A stretch of 64,000 bases of DNA from Homarus americanus (lineage: Eukaryota > Arthropoda > Malacostraca > Decapoda > Nephropidae). The stretch covers positions 5,527,263 through 5,591,262 of the forward strand of contig NW_024744357.1 in assembly GCF_018991925.1 (NCBI RefSeq), written 5' to 3'. The notes under the pieces are model-generated. The model saw only the letters and a list, made by a program, of their open reading frames with translations. It was not told the DNA's origin and made no database searches. Positions 11,214 to 22,502 of the stretch are shown one piece after another. The translations under genes and the position numbers were made by a program. Position 1 is the stretch's first letter; every line of letters begins with the position of its first letter.

Positions 11214-12450
11214 TTAGTTGAGCCCCAGATCTATGCGGCATTCAGTGACTGTAGCCTCATAGTCAATATCTGCAGCAGTTGTCGGAGTTGGGGCAAAAGC
11301 TCTCGTTTCCCTGAGGCAGAGCAAAGCCGACCGAAGGAGAGAGAAAGACAGTCGACATCTCATCCAGGTTGTAACATAACTTCTAGGCTGCTGCTTCTGT
11401 TCGGAGATCACCCCCGCGAGTCTGGTGTAGAAACATCTTGCACTTGGTCCCATCCCACCAGAGGTTGTGAACACTAGAGGAGTGAAGCTGCCTTGATCAA
11501 CGTTTGAATTCTCTCCCCATATGCCCTTCTCTTGTCGTTCTCGTTCCTCCCGTGTGCAGCATCGAGAGCTAGGTTACTGTGACATGCGGCCGTGGGATAA
11601 AAAATCCTGATGTCGAAGAAAGCTCGCTGTCCCCGCGTCCAGAATCCTCGAGCACTGACGTCAACACGGGCTTCATTAGATGTGTTGGAAGATCTCACCA
11701 AAGGAAGGAGGGTCGGTTCTACCATGACATCCCGGCAGATTTCCTTCAACACATTTGCTGTGAGGTCCCTTATTTCGTCATGCCTCATGCATATGAAGCC
11801 CCCTTTCTTGCACACCATGGCTGATCGACGTCATAGGAAGAGCCACACAAGCATTGGGAAGGCAAACCTTCTACTGGCCTACCGTACCTTAGAGCAATGG
11901 CATCAATTCAATTTCAATTTCAATTGTTTATTCCTTGATAGAGGAAGCGGGATCCTAGTGCTGTCACTAGGTACCCCTGTACAATGACACCAGAATCATC
12001 TGGCAAGTGTGAAAAGTATATACAGTATAAATATTATAAAGGGGCTTACTAAAGCCTAAGGAAGGAAGGATGTTCCTTTAACACATAATTAATATTATTT
12101 ACAAAATATCTGGCCAGTATTGGGAGGATCATCGTGTCTCCGTCAGGGGGTCGTGGAGTGGTGGTCCAGCAGGCGTCACGGAAGCGTTGTGTGTGGGGCA
12201 ATGGCATCTGTAAATTCTTGTTTATTAAGACTGAAACCATTTGCCCTTATCGGTAACGTAGTTAACCAGTTCGAGGCGCCCACCTCCTGCGCTAATGCTA
12301 CTTTTTTTTTCAAATTTTCTGGTACCTGCAGGAACAGTTGCTGCAACTTATTATTTTGGCAGAGCTGTCGATCTGTCGTAATGGACCTACGAATCTTATT
12401 TACTTCACTGGTATCCACCTCCCCTGTTGCATTCTGGGCTATTATGTGGT
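11214..12450 (-). pseudogene. Degenerate retroelement polyprotein C-terminus, three frames
   Basis: Read on the minus strand, segments in different frames form one protein tail: VDTSEVNKIRRS... ASNWLTTLP (12445-12210), then DAIALRYGRPVEG...CLCGSSYDVD (about 11900-11835), VCKKGGFICMRHDEIRDLT...FFDIRIF (11818-11505), then VDQGSFTPLVFTTSGGMG...RCRLSFSLLRSALLCLR (about 11508-11214). I recognise this order (SWLT-LP, C-CG, KGGF--RH--IRD, FFD-R-F, TSGGMG, RCRLSFSLLRSA) as the tail of reverse-transcriptase polyproteins repeated in invertebrate genomes; I cannot name the clade with certainty. One-base shifts near 11506 and 11828 and a 293-bp insertion (11905-12197) break it. A dead copy, no function expected. 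Confidence 0.7.
11905..12197 (-). mobile_element. 293-bp insertion with 11-bp target-site duplication
   Basis: Seen: gcaatggcatc occurs at 11894-11904 and again at 12198-12208, exactly flanking this segment, and removing one copy plus the insert makes the surrounding retroelement frame continuous (...TDAIA + LRYGRP...). On the minus strand the insert ends in a (ttgaaa)n-type tail beside the duplication. That fits a SINE or truncated LINE integrated by target-primed reverse transcription. No tRNA-like A/B boxes were confirmed. The insert is younger than its host element. Confidence 0.8.
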
Positions 12451-12460
12451 CCGTGAGGGC

Positions 12461-12461
<1 letters not shown>

Positions 12462-12509
<48 letters not shown>

Positions 12510-12522
12510 TTAATAATAATCC
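12462..12522. repeat. (ATA)n microsatellite
   Basis: About 18 ata/taa triplets with one att interruption near the right end. Confidence 0.97.
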
Positions 12523-12599
12523 ATACAATATCACAGTGAGAGTGTGTGTTCTTGACAATAAATAAATCACTTTTAGTCTTTAAGCAACTCTAAGAACTT

Positions 12600-12828
12600 G
12601 AATGTTCCCACTACCACTGTACCATTACTGTACCACCACTGTACCATCACTATACCATTACTATACCATTACTGTACCATTACTGTACCATTACTGTACC
12701 ACCATTACCATTAATGTACCACCACTGCACCATTAGGCTACTGTAGCATCATTGTACCACCACTGTACCATTACTGTAGCATCATTGTACCACCACTGTA
12801 TCACCACTGTACCATCACTGTACCATGA
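12600..12828. repeat. accattactgtacc array
   Basis: Irregular 10-15-bp units of the form accattactgt / accaccactgt / agcatcattgt. Includes the ctgtac word that becomes common further right. Confidence 0.85.
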
Positions 12829-12904
12829 GGCGGAATTAAAGGTCTCACATATACGCGAGAGCAAGAACCGATTAAACAAGAGAACAGCCTGACCTTGTAA
12901 TTAA

Positions 12905-13265
12905 TGGTGACTGGCGGATGTACTGTGTGGTGAGTGTGAGGTGGTGTGATGACTGTGACGTAGTATGATGACTGTGTGTGATGATTGTGAAGTGTGATGA
13001 CTGGTGAGTGTGTGTGTGGTGTGTGTGAGGTAGTATGATGATTGTGGTGACTGAGGTAGTGATGACTGTATGTGATGACTGAGGTAACGTCATGAGTGTG
13101 GTGACTGTGAGGTAGTGTGATGACTGTATGTGGTAACTGTGATGTGGTATGATAATTATGGTGATTTTGAAGTAGTGTGATGACTGTGTGTGGTGACTGT
13201 GATTGTTTGTGGGTGTGTGTCGCGTGTCCACAACACAGAGACCTCCACACGCACACCAGCACCGA
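12905..13265. repeat. TGATGACTGTG-type degenerate repeat
   Basis: Variable units of gtgatgactgtgtgtg and gaggtagtgtgatgactg. Minus-strand frames rich in H, T and S here are repeat translation. 13266-13437 holds a TTAGG-like tract. Confidence 0.85.
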
Positions 13266-13437
13266 TTACTACCTTCACCATTACCTGTCACACACACAGT
13301 ACCGGTAACAGAGAGAAAACGGAAACGCATATAACAGGGGGAAAAACTTGGAAACCTAACCTAACCTAACATAATTATACATAACCTATCTAACTCAACC
13401 CAATTTAACCTAACCAAACCTAGTCTAATTTAATCTA

Positions 13438-13600
13438 ACGGATGTTAAGTGGATGAACGTTAATGGATACATGTTAAGTGGATGGAGGTTAACTGGATAC
13501 ATGTTAAGTGGATGAACATTAACTGGATACATGTTAAGTGGATGAATGTTAACTGGATACATGTTAAGTGGATGAATGTTAACTGGATGGAGGCTAAGCG
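13438..13600. repeat. 30-bp tandem repeat, about five copies
   Basis: Units of tggatacatgttaagtggat followed by gaatgttaac. Single-base variation only. Confidence 0.93.
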
Positions 13601-15828
13601 GACAAATACAAATTACCGGTGTGTGAGGTAATTAATGTTTTATGCCACACTCTTAATACAACTTAAACAAGAGTACAATATCTTTACCTTATTTCACACG
13701 ATGATTAAACACCCTGATGTTTAATTGGGGTTAGGTTAGGTTTGGTTTGGTTAAGATAAGTTAGGCTTGGTTAAGATGGTTTAGGTTAAGTTAGGTTTGG
13801 TTTGGTTTAGTTAGGTTTAGTTGGGTTAGCATTTAGGTGTTTAATCAATAGGTGATATAAATTGAGTGTTAATCATCATGAGATCCGAAATAAATGAGCA
13901 TCTGCACACTTACCTTTGTTCTCACAAGTGGACTGTAAAAGTAATTGAAGTTCTTACAGCGGGCGTAAAGTTATACTGGATTATTTCACATGTTGCCACT
14001 GCATCATCTCGGGAATTCTATAGTTGCAATCAGTATTTTTTTTACAATTCTAAGACATTTTTCTTCAATGGAATTTCTGGCGCAAATTACGTTTAAGCGA
14101 GATATTTAACATTTTATTACGTATGTTCGTCCGTGGCAGTACACACCCAGAACATCGTGTGGAGCCCCTGGGTTAGGTTAGGATTTTGTTTTTCCCGATT
14201 GTTTTCGATGTGTTTTGAACACTTTTTACCTTGATTTTTATAGCACATATCTAGACTCTGAGATGGAAGAAGGGGGGGGGTGGGGTCTTATCTCAGAAAC
14301 TATTTATTTGTGCCAGAAATGAAGATCAAATTCGTTCATAACACATCAAAAACCATCGGAAAAACATAGTTTCAACTTCAATTTCGTATAATTAAATTTT
14401 CCCAAGTTATTAAGGTCTCAAATGGGCGAGGCTACTGGTCAAAATTACAGTATTTATGATGGCATACTACTCAAGTTAGTCTAGTGGTTAAGATAGTTTG
14501 GTTAGGTTAGACTCCAACCTAATTGAATAATTAAAACCTATTTTTTTGTAAAGTTAGGTTTGGTTTGGTTCGTGTCATAGCCCATAGGCTGCGGAGCCAC
14601 TCAGTTCTCAGGAGTATTTACGTCGGGCCTGAAGATTCCTATGCGGGTATTACTCCTATTTTTGAAAGTTTCTTCTCGTTTTGGGAATTGTATATTATAT
14701 CTGCTTACGTTCATCAAGAGTGCTCAGGGAGTATGTTAGTGAAGAGTTTGTTTACTTGTATATTGTATTAAGAATGAAGCACTGACATAAACATGAACAG
14801 ACAAGTCACGTAAATTCCTCTATTGGATATGTCACTAATAAGAAAAATTACCTTCATTTTGGTGCATAAAGTTGTGGTGAGGTGTTGTGACCTGAAGGTC
14901 ATGACCCCGGGATGGTTGATAGGTCAGCCATTGTTGTTGTCATGTTGGCAAGAAATTGCCTGAATGCTGTACAAGAGAAATGCTCTCACCTCAAGGTGGA
15001 CGAGCATGGTGGAGTATTTTCACATAATACTGATGGTGTTGGCGAGTGATGTTTTCTTAAGGTGGCGGTACACTGGCAAACACGGTCCACGGTCCACCAG
15101 CCAAACCAAGACGTTTGGCGTCACTAGATCTGTGAGATGTGTTGGCACCAGGGGCGGGCTCCCACAAAGCAAAACCTTGAATTCCCCAAACTAACGTTAA
15201 AATTGCCAGAGAATGAATAATATTTATCTAAACAAAAATATCTTAATTTCATTATTAGCATGCATTATATTAGGGTTTTGTTTTATAAACTTTTATGCAT
15301 AAAAGCTCTCCCTCTCTCTCTCTGATACGCGCGCTAGTAGGCAGTAAACTAGTAAATTACTTGTAATGGAGAACTGTACTGTTATTAGAAAAAAATGGCT
15401 CAAATGACGTCTTAAACCTTCATTATGAAAAATAAATTGTTTTGTAATAAGAATTAATTCACTAACCACTGTTAAACTTCATGGAATTGAAGTCTTTGGA
15501 ATAATAAGCAAAGGTCTTTTCATAATAGTAATCATATTTCCCGCAATTTCCCCCAAAATTTCAATTTTTATTTGAAATTATATGAAGTTCATTTAAGCAC
15601 TAATCCGGCCAGCAAAGATCCACGCCAAAGACTATAATCCACGCCAAACCGTTGTCCATTTCTCGCAACAGCAGGAATCCTGTTGCTTGCTCGGCCGTCA
15701 GGCCAGCGGCCAGGAAAACGGGAAGTGTTTGGAGGAAAGTGCCCAATGCAGTGTGCCGCCGTCCTTAATGAGCCGCGTTGATTAATGACCATCATGTTTG
15801 CACTCACAGGAGCGCCGTGTGGACCAGC
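13601..15828. other. Gene-free stretch upstream of the K2P-like gene
   Basis: I see no supported gene. It contains TTAGG-like words (13725-13830, 14490-14580), a poly-G run (about 14270) and unremarkable AT-rich sequence. Any promoter or untranslated leader of the K2P-like gene should lie at the right end; a possible acceptor (gcactcacag, ending about 15810) sits 19 bp before the chosen start codon, so a 5' untranslated exon further left is possible but not demonstrated. Confidence 0.5.
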
Positions 15829-16683
15829 ATGGCTGACCGTCAACACGACAGGACAGACGACCGACGGGAGGATCATCCCAAACAGCTGGTGAAGACGGGA
15901 GGAGATACAGTGATGGTGTTGACGGAGGAGAGGTGGCTCTTACGAAGGTCTGCGTCGTCTCTGCCGGCTTGTCTTACTAACGGAGGAGAAAGAGCGCCCC
16001 AGGGGAGAGACAGGGCCAGGAGGAACAGTGCCAATATACTGAAGGTGGACAAAAGTTACTTGGACAGTAAGAGAAGACAGTTTATAAGACAGACACTGCC
16101 GTTCCCAGGTCGCGCGCCGCCGCCACCCAGAGATGCCGCAAAATCGAAGGTTGATAGCGGTAGGGTAGCTGCGGCCAGCGTCAGTGCCGCTGTGAGTGCC
16201 GCTGACTTAGCTTCTTCCCGGGCCACCGCTGCCTCCGTCGCCGTCGCCAGTACCGGTGGCAACAAACACGACAGTAGATCCACCAAGTACAGCAGAAGTG
16301 TGACAAATCTGGCGTCTGTGTTGAGGCGGCCAGACAATACCAGGACCCAGCACAAACATCGTCACCGTCACCACTCTGAGAAGAGTCATAAGTACATCGC
16401 TACTACAACCACAGGGGCACTCACCCGCCCGCCCCTGCACGGTGGTGGCGGTGCCCTCCCTGACACCCACGCACGGCCACTGTGGCGGCCCATGCCCCAG
16501 CCGCCACCGCCACCCCCGCCAGATCCCGTCAAACCCAAAAGTATGGCCACCCACGGCTGTAGCTCGTGCTGTGCCGCTCTCAACACTGCTCCCTACTCCT
16601 CCCTCCTCCTGTTGCCATTACACCTTCTGCTACTCATCGTCCTCATCTCCTATTTGATTTTCGGCGCCTTCATCTTCTCCAAG
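15829..16683 (+). CDS. K2P-like exon 1: long N-terminus and TM1
   Basis: Residues 1-285. I chose the ATG at 15829 (MADRQHDRTDD) because its context, agcATGg, is a strong Kozak match; the open frame extends upstream only through a TTG. The first 240 residues are cytosolic, rich in R, K, S and A, with a His/Arg patch (HKHRHRHH), a run of seven prolines near 225-232 and a CSSCC cluster (244-248) just before the membrane that could be lipidated. TM1 is LLLLPLHLLLLIVLISYLIF, followed by GAFIFSK, the K2P TM1 exit. The donor AAG|gtgagt is near-perfect. No homology recognised for the N-terminal 240 residues. Confidence 0.85.
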
Positions 16684-18665
16684 GTGAGTCTATGTCTACA
16701 GGGTGTCTCCATGTCTCCAAGGTGAGTTTCTACGTTTCTAAGGCGTGCATGTTTCCAAGATGAGTCTTCACGTCTCCAAAGCGAGTCTCCTGTGTGTATG
16801 CCAACTTTCAACACCTGAACTTAAACATGTACAAAAACGTTTTTTATTTACGAATGGCCACCCATTAGAGGTGGCCATGCCGAGGGAAGGTGACCAGTGT
16901 CCGATCCCTCCATTGTTCTTGATAATTTTGTCAAAGGCTATTGTGAAGCCCATTACTGTTGATTCCACAGCTTGAAATGACAGATCGTTCCATATATCTA
17001 CCTCCATTGTTTGAGCTGGTAGACTGTTCCATAGGTCTACCAGCTTCTGTGTGAATAAATATTTCCTTGTGTTCGTTCTGCATGATCCACGTGTTAGTCA
17101 TACCATGCGCTTTGTTAACTAAACAAACACACAAGATAACTGTCATATTCATCAAGATAACTTGTGTTCTCCAAGATACTGAAACTGGTTTTCTTTTTAC
17201 GGATAAGAGGCAAAACGAGTGAAAAGGACGAGTAAGAGAAAGAATGTGAAAGCAGAAGTGAGAGAATGAGAGAGACAACGTGAAAGAAAGAAAAAGTCTG
17301 AGAAAGAGAACGAAAAAGTGAGAGAAAGGGAAATAGGTAAAATGCAGAGAAATAATAACTGGTACGTTTGAAATATTATTATCATTATTATTCAGTCTAT
17401 TTATATATAATTATATTTGCTGACAATGTGTCATGTCAGGTGGTAACATCCTAACACTAGCTACATAAAACATGCCTGCATTGCTGTCGTGCGTGTGTTA
17501 TGGCTGACTAAGACGCCCCCTGATGTAGTCTAGGAGGTTGTCAGGTATGTGTGTAGGTGTGTGGGTTAGGTCGTCTTTATACCAAACCTCCCACGTGTTG
17601 TATCGACAGGTTCTAGTCCTTCCATTCATCCACCATTCTGTCTTCCCGTGCCTCTCCGACCTTATTTTACCCAATAAGACATACAATGATCACGCTAATG
17701 TCAGATTATATTTACTGTATGTGGTTAAGTCGGAAAGAAAATTATGTTAAGGAGACTATAGCCTTTATTAAAGGCAGGATATATTATAATAAATGGATGA
17801 CCAAGTGTATTTTAAAAGAAAAGTCATCAAAATATTTCACTTACAAATATGTTAATATGTAATATGTATACAGTATATATGTAAATTGTAAAATTTATAA
17901 ATAAAAAAAATAATAATGTTATGAGGAAGAATAAACAGTCTTGTGTCAAAAAATAATAATAAGACCTCTACCATTATTGGAACACCCGAGGATTAACCTC
18001 CAGCTTATTTCACCTTAAGATGAATCACCTAAACATTAACCTAGTCTAACCTAACCGAACATTGACCTAACCTAACACTTACTTAACACCCATTTAGCAA
18101 AACATATTTTCTTATCATCGACTAAAATTTAACCGTCTAATTTTAAGGAGTAGGTGTTGTAGTTAGGTATTTTATTCTCGCTAACGCCAAAAGATTTTAT
18201 TCACCTGAGTGAGAGAAGCCCCTACCATCACCGTGTTAAAACTTATCTCTATGAAAGACGTTCACCTTGTCACTGAAACAGTTCGAAACGCGGGAGTTTA
18301 CTTTTGGCATTCTAACAGCAAGTAATTACAGCTATGTCACGCAGCCTTTGTAATCCAAGAAGGATAAAAACAAAGATGACTGGGTTTGGTCCACAAATCA
18401 CAATGCATTGCGGTAAAGAAACCATGACTTAGTTAAGTCAGTTCAGCGTTACTGTATGTAGACATTTCAGGTATACAATGTTTACTAAAAGTGCAGGTAT
18501 ACAAACAATGTGTATTAAAGGTTCAGGTAAACAGTGCGGGTATACAAACAATGGTAAACCTCACCATCAGTTGCTTATATCCAGCACTGTAGAGTCCTCT
18601 AGTCCTTTACTTAGTCAAGGGACTAGGCGGTATAAACTTCTGGGGGGGGAACTACTCGGTCAAAT

Positions 18666-18740
18666 GTACAGTTGCCAGCAAAAGTTCTCCCACAGCTCTC
18701 TGTAGCAGGGCTGTAGGAGGACTTTTGCTGGCAACTGTAC
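18666..18740. repeat. Inverted repeat, about 28-bp arms
   Basis: tacagttgccagcaaaagtt on the left is answered by acttttgctggcaactgta on the right, and ctcccacagc by gctgtaggag, around a 15-20-bp loop. The right arm abuts the LINE fragment at 18741. It may be the end of a foldback element or a rearranged LINE junction. Confidence 0.85.
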
Positions 18741-19055
18741 CTACATACCTGGAGCTGGCGGACGCTCGCCCCACAAGGGGTCACAGCTCAAGGTTGAAAA
18801 AGCCACAAGTCCAGAAAACTTTGAGGGCAAACTGTTTCGGAGTGAGAGTTGTGAACTCTTGGAACAATCTGCCAGAGAGTGTTGTGACGGCACCGAGTGT
18901 GAGCTGTTTCAAGACAAGACTTGACCAACACTGGAGCAGGTTCAGGTACATTCAGGAGCCGGTGCAGCCCAGTACTTACCAACAGTGAGTGACAGAGACG
19001 TGACCGATCACCCGGGCGGCTAACGAGCTGATCAGTGGTGAAGAGGATAAAAGTA
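18741..19055 (+). pseudogene. CR1-like LINE, 5'-truncated RT C-terminus
   Basis: Open from about 18746 to the TGA at 18986-18988: YLELADARPTRGHSSRLKK, then RVVNSWNNLPESVVTAPSV, then FKTRLDQHWS. Known: this is the C-terminal signature of reverse transcriptases of CR1/jockey-type non-LTR elements (R-VN-WN-LP--VV-A-S---FK-RLD--W). After the stop the sequence ends in gtggtgaagaggataaa, shared with 8949-9272. The endonuclease and RT palm are missing. The frame is intact, so this copy is younger than the one at 8.9 kb. Confidence 0.85.
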
Positions 19056-19954
19056 AAGCTACAAAATTATGCTCATAAGCAACCTCCCTCCCTAACCTGA
19101 CCTGACCTGACCTGACCATCCGCTCAGATATCTTTGGTGCACGTTTCATTGTTATAGTCAGTCGTTCGTCAACAAACTTTTCTTTCCAAGTCTTGCTGGA
19201 GTGAATCATCTCTTGTGAACTGTGGTGCCGTTTGTGTGTGTGTGTGTGTTTGTGTCGACGTGTGTGTGTGTCGACGTATGTGTGTTGTGTGTTTTTTATC
19301 TGTGTGTGCGTGCATCAAGTCTGGGATCAATACTAACTTTAGTTTATTGTGTGTATACTGACCTAACCTGACCCATCTTACTGCCTCACACACACACGTC
19401 ACACAAAAAATCGGCTTATGTATATTTAAGTTAACGTGATACAGATAGGTTTACTATATTACACATACGCAACCGTAGGTACAGTATATTGTGATACAGG
19501 AGTATAAGTGATGTAGGGGTTGTAATAATGGTGACAGTATTAAGGATTGTGGTGATAGAAATAGTATTTGTGGTGGTGGTACAGTAGTGGTGACGATAGT
19601 AGTAGTGTTGATGGTGGCAGGATAAACAGAACATTGTTACTTAATCAGTAATTGGTCTAATGCATTGATATTGTGGACGATGTTCATTCTTACTGACTTA
19701 GGACAGTTTACCGTATGTGTGTGTGTGTGTGTGTGTGTGTTAACTGTTTTTTATCATGGTGTGTGTTAGACTGGTTTTGGTGGTGATAGGAGTGACTTAT
19801 AGAGTGAATTAATAATAAGACCACAACACCTCCACCTGTGTGGGTTGGGGGGGTTGAAGGGTGAGAGAGAAGAGGAGGGAGGGGTGAGACATGATCGACC
19901 CGAGGTACCTCAGGAAGGAAGGTAGAAATTTAGAATCGCCCAGGTGACTGACCC

Positions 19955-20480
19955 ACCACCACGTTCATCAACCCACCACCACTTGATTAACCCACCACCT
20001 TCTTGATCAACCCACCACCACGTTGATTAACCCACCACCACGTTGATCAACCCACCACCATCACGTTAATCAACCCACCACCTTGATCAACCCACCACCA
20101 CGTTGATCAACTCACCAACACGTTGATTAACCCACCACCTTCTTGATCAACTCACCACCACATTGATCAACCCACCACCACGATCAACCCACCACCTTTT
20201 TGATCAAATCACCACCACGTTGATCAACCCTCCACTACGTTGATCAACCCACCACCTTCTTGATCAAACCACCACCATGTTGATCAACCCACCACCTTCT
20301 TGATCAAACCACCACTACGTTGATCAATCCACCACCACGTTGATTAACTAACCAACACGTTGATCAGCCCACCATCTTGATCAACCCACCACCACGTTGA
20401 TTAACTAACCACCACGTTGATCAGCCCACCACCTTGATCAACCCACCACCATTGCATTGATCATCCCACCACAAGCTGCA
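19955..20480. repeat. ccaccaccacgttgatcaac array
   Basis: About 26 copies of a roughly 20-bp unit, cacgttgatcaacccaccac, with length variants (ttcttgatcaa, catcacgttaatcaa). Every unit carries a tgatca palindrome (a BclI-type site). Confidence 0.93.
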
Positions 20481-20933
20481 CTAAATCCTTTTATTATTTC
20501 CTCTCAACTTTTGGACAGACACATTAGCCCTGATTGAAGTTTTATCATTCAGTACCGTAGTCTTTCTTGTAAGTCATTTGTAGTCTCTTGCATAAGTTAG
20601 AGAGTTGTAGAGTAAAATATAAGTGTACAGTACTTGTAGGCACAGAAATATTAAGGCTTTTAAAACTTACTGAAGTCTTGTTAAGTTCTTCTTGTGAGTT
20701 ATATTTCTATTTATTAGTCTGCTGGCAGGCTTATTTTAGTGTTATGCTTCAGGCTTGTGGGAAAACATTGGTTCTCCTACCCAACCATGTTACCTAAGCT
20801 AAGTAAAGTAGTGTAACCTAACCCAAGCCAAACTAAATTTAATCTAAGTACAGTGTAGTATACCTAAGCTAACTTTACCTTAGCTAACCTAACTTAACTT
20901 TCCCCAAGTTAACACCACCTGTTACTGCTACAG

Positions 20934-21158
20934 CTGGAGGGGCCAGAAGGATTCAGTGACCCGGCAGTACTGGTGAGCCGCAACACTGTCACTCTCCCAG
21001 GGACACCGAGGGACCCTGAGATGGCCGCCGCCCGGGAGGAGTTGGTGGACCGTCTCCTCAACACCTCCCTCGACCTTATCCTTGATAGGAGCCAGGAGGT
21101 GGTCATTGCTGCCATATTCACCTCCTCCAGGATGCAGAATGCTCTCAGGGCCTTCCAG
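20934..21158 (+). CDS. K2P-like exon 2: cap helix 1 region
   Basis: Residues 286-360, phase 0 at both ends, acceptor tgctacag|ctg and donor CAG|gtgagc. Starts LEGPEGFSDPAV, continuing TM1's GAFIFSK into the K2P hallmark (GA-IF----E-P-E). Then helical sequence EMAAAREELVDRLLNTSLDL and VVIAAIFTSSRMQNALRAFQ. N328 in LLNTSL is an N-glycosylation sequon, consistent with an extracellular position. Confidence 0.85.
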
Positions 21159-21735
21159 GTGAGCCTTTGGTGGTGTACACTCTCCAGGGTGTCCAGAACC
21201 TTCCAGCTTTACCATCCAGGTGATATAGACTCCAAGGTTACAGATACGGTACTGTATATTTACAGTGTTCAAGGTGTACTTATAGGATTCGAGGTATATT
21301 CACAATGTTGTAAGTTTGTTTATATGAGTAAGTGTCCAGACTATAAGGCTATAGGTGTAATCATAAGACTATACAGTACAACATTGTATATGAGGCACCT
21401 GTCATTCACAATGGATACGAGTAACATTTACAGGACAACACCCATTTACAACAATGTAGATGTAATTGTCAATTTGTAGAAATACTTAAAGGGAAGGAGT
21501 AGATTTTTAAAGTGGTTTTGACATCTGCTGTGCTGTACCATCTCAATTAATTGGTGTGAAGGATAGTGTTATTTATGATCAATAATAGGAATACTTACAT
21601 GGCAAGAACTGCTTGCTAGAATATATGTTTAAAGACAAGTTTGCAAGGCTACAAATCTTTACTTTATCCTCTTGTCACCTGACTATCAGGTCTGTCTAGT
21701 TAATTATTTGTCAGTGATGTATATTCTCATAACAG

Positions 21736-21876
21736 CAAGCTGGGGGTAGACATCTGCCCTCTGATGGGGAGTTGGACCGTCTAAGTCGCTCTGTGACAAT
21801 TGAGTGGCAGCAGCAGCTACACAACATTACTGCCCGCTACCACACACTGGTCACACGTCACGCTCATGGCTTCAAG
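21736..21876 (+). CDS. K2P-like exon 3: cap helix 2 region
   Basis: Residues 361-407, acceptor cataacag|caa and donor AAG|gtgaga. Sequence QAGGRHLPSDGELDRLSRSV then WQQQLHNITARYHTLVTRH is amphipathic and carries a second sequon, N390-I-T. Exons 2 and 3 make the loop between TM1 and pore 1 about 145 residues long; the usual K2P cap is about half that. No conserved cap cysteine is present in these two exons. Confidence 0.82.
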
Positions 21877-21994
21877 GTGAGAGTAAAAAGTTGTGAGGTG
21901 TCCATACAGGCAGACCAGAGACTCTGTGTGTTGGTCCAGTACTGTACAATGCAGTATAATGTTGCCTGTTTAGGAACTGAGGTCATGGAGATTA

Positions 21995-22200
21995 GTTATA
22001 ATAATAATTATTATTGATATTTAGTCAATTTGACCAAAAGCAGCTAAACAAAGCCAAGAAAGGCTTGTTTCCAATAGAGTCCTTATGCCAGTAGCATCTG
22101 GTGTTCTTAAGGCCAGGTGGTCACCCATCCAAGTACTAACCAGACTCAACGTTGGTTAACTTTGCTGATCAGACAAGAAGCAGTGTTTTCAACATGCCAC
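21995..22200 (-). mobile_element. 5S-rRNA-derived SINE-like sequence
   Basis: On the minus strand 22200-22085 follows 5S rRNA from near its 5' end to its 3' end: a gttgaa word, agttaaccaacgttgag (5S A-box region agttaagcaacgt), tggttagtacttggatggg and gtgaccacctgg (5S C box, intact), ending near gatgctactggc. It has many substitutions relative to a functional 5S gene. It continues about 65 bp further and ends at an (ata/att)-rich tail near 22000-22018. Known: SINE3-type retroposons have 5S-derived heads. A dispersed 5S pseudogene is the alternative. It lies antisense in intron 3 of the K2P-like gene. Confidence 0.72.
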
Positions 22201-22502
22201 ACCTGAGTCCTATAACATCTTATTGTTGAATATGTTCCTTATACAGTACAGAACTGTATTTCTAAATCACTTCACGTCTGTGATGAATACCTGTAAATTT
22301 AGCATCATCATCATTATCCTGTGTCAGTCTTCTGTTAGATATAGGCTTCCCTCTATGCTTCCACAGTCAACAATCTTCAGTTTTCTCTGCTTAGTTTCTG
22401 AGTCTGTTAATATCTTTTGTAATCCATTTGAGGATAATTACAGTACTTTACACTACAATGATCCCAGCCAGCAGTGACCACCAAGGTGTGTGTCTGTTGT
22501 AG

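Larger units (their letters stand above)
16684..20933 (+). other. K2P-like intron 1
   Basis: 4.25-kb intron bounded by gtgagt and ctacag. It holds a short tatgtctccaaggtgagt-type repeat at its start (16690-16795), an AT-rich stretch 17360-17960, a hairpin (18666-18740), a LINE fragment (18741-19055), (GT)n runs (19229-19300, 19716-19742) and a tandem array (19955-20480). No additional exon was recognised. Confidence 0.75.

Noticed and set aside
12801..13330. Two overlapping 150-codon minus-strand frames
   Set aside because: Degenerate TGATGACTGTG repeat translated in two frames; Ser/His/Thr bias follows from the repeat.
14565..14771. 68-codon frame upstream of the K2P-like gene
   Set aside because: No recognisable similarity; it begins with GTG rather than ATG and has no exon-like boundaries.
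16207..16586. Minus-strand Gly/Arg/Val frames opposite K2P-like exon 1
   Set aside because: Antisense shadows of a GC-rich coding exon; no homology.
22085..22200. Functional 5S rRNA gene
   Set aside because: Many substitutions relative to 5S, no T-run terminator directly after it, and a repeat-like 3' extension; better called a derived retroposon or pseudogene.
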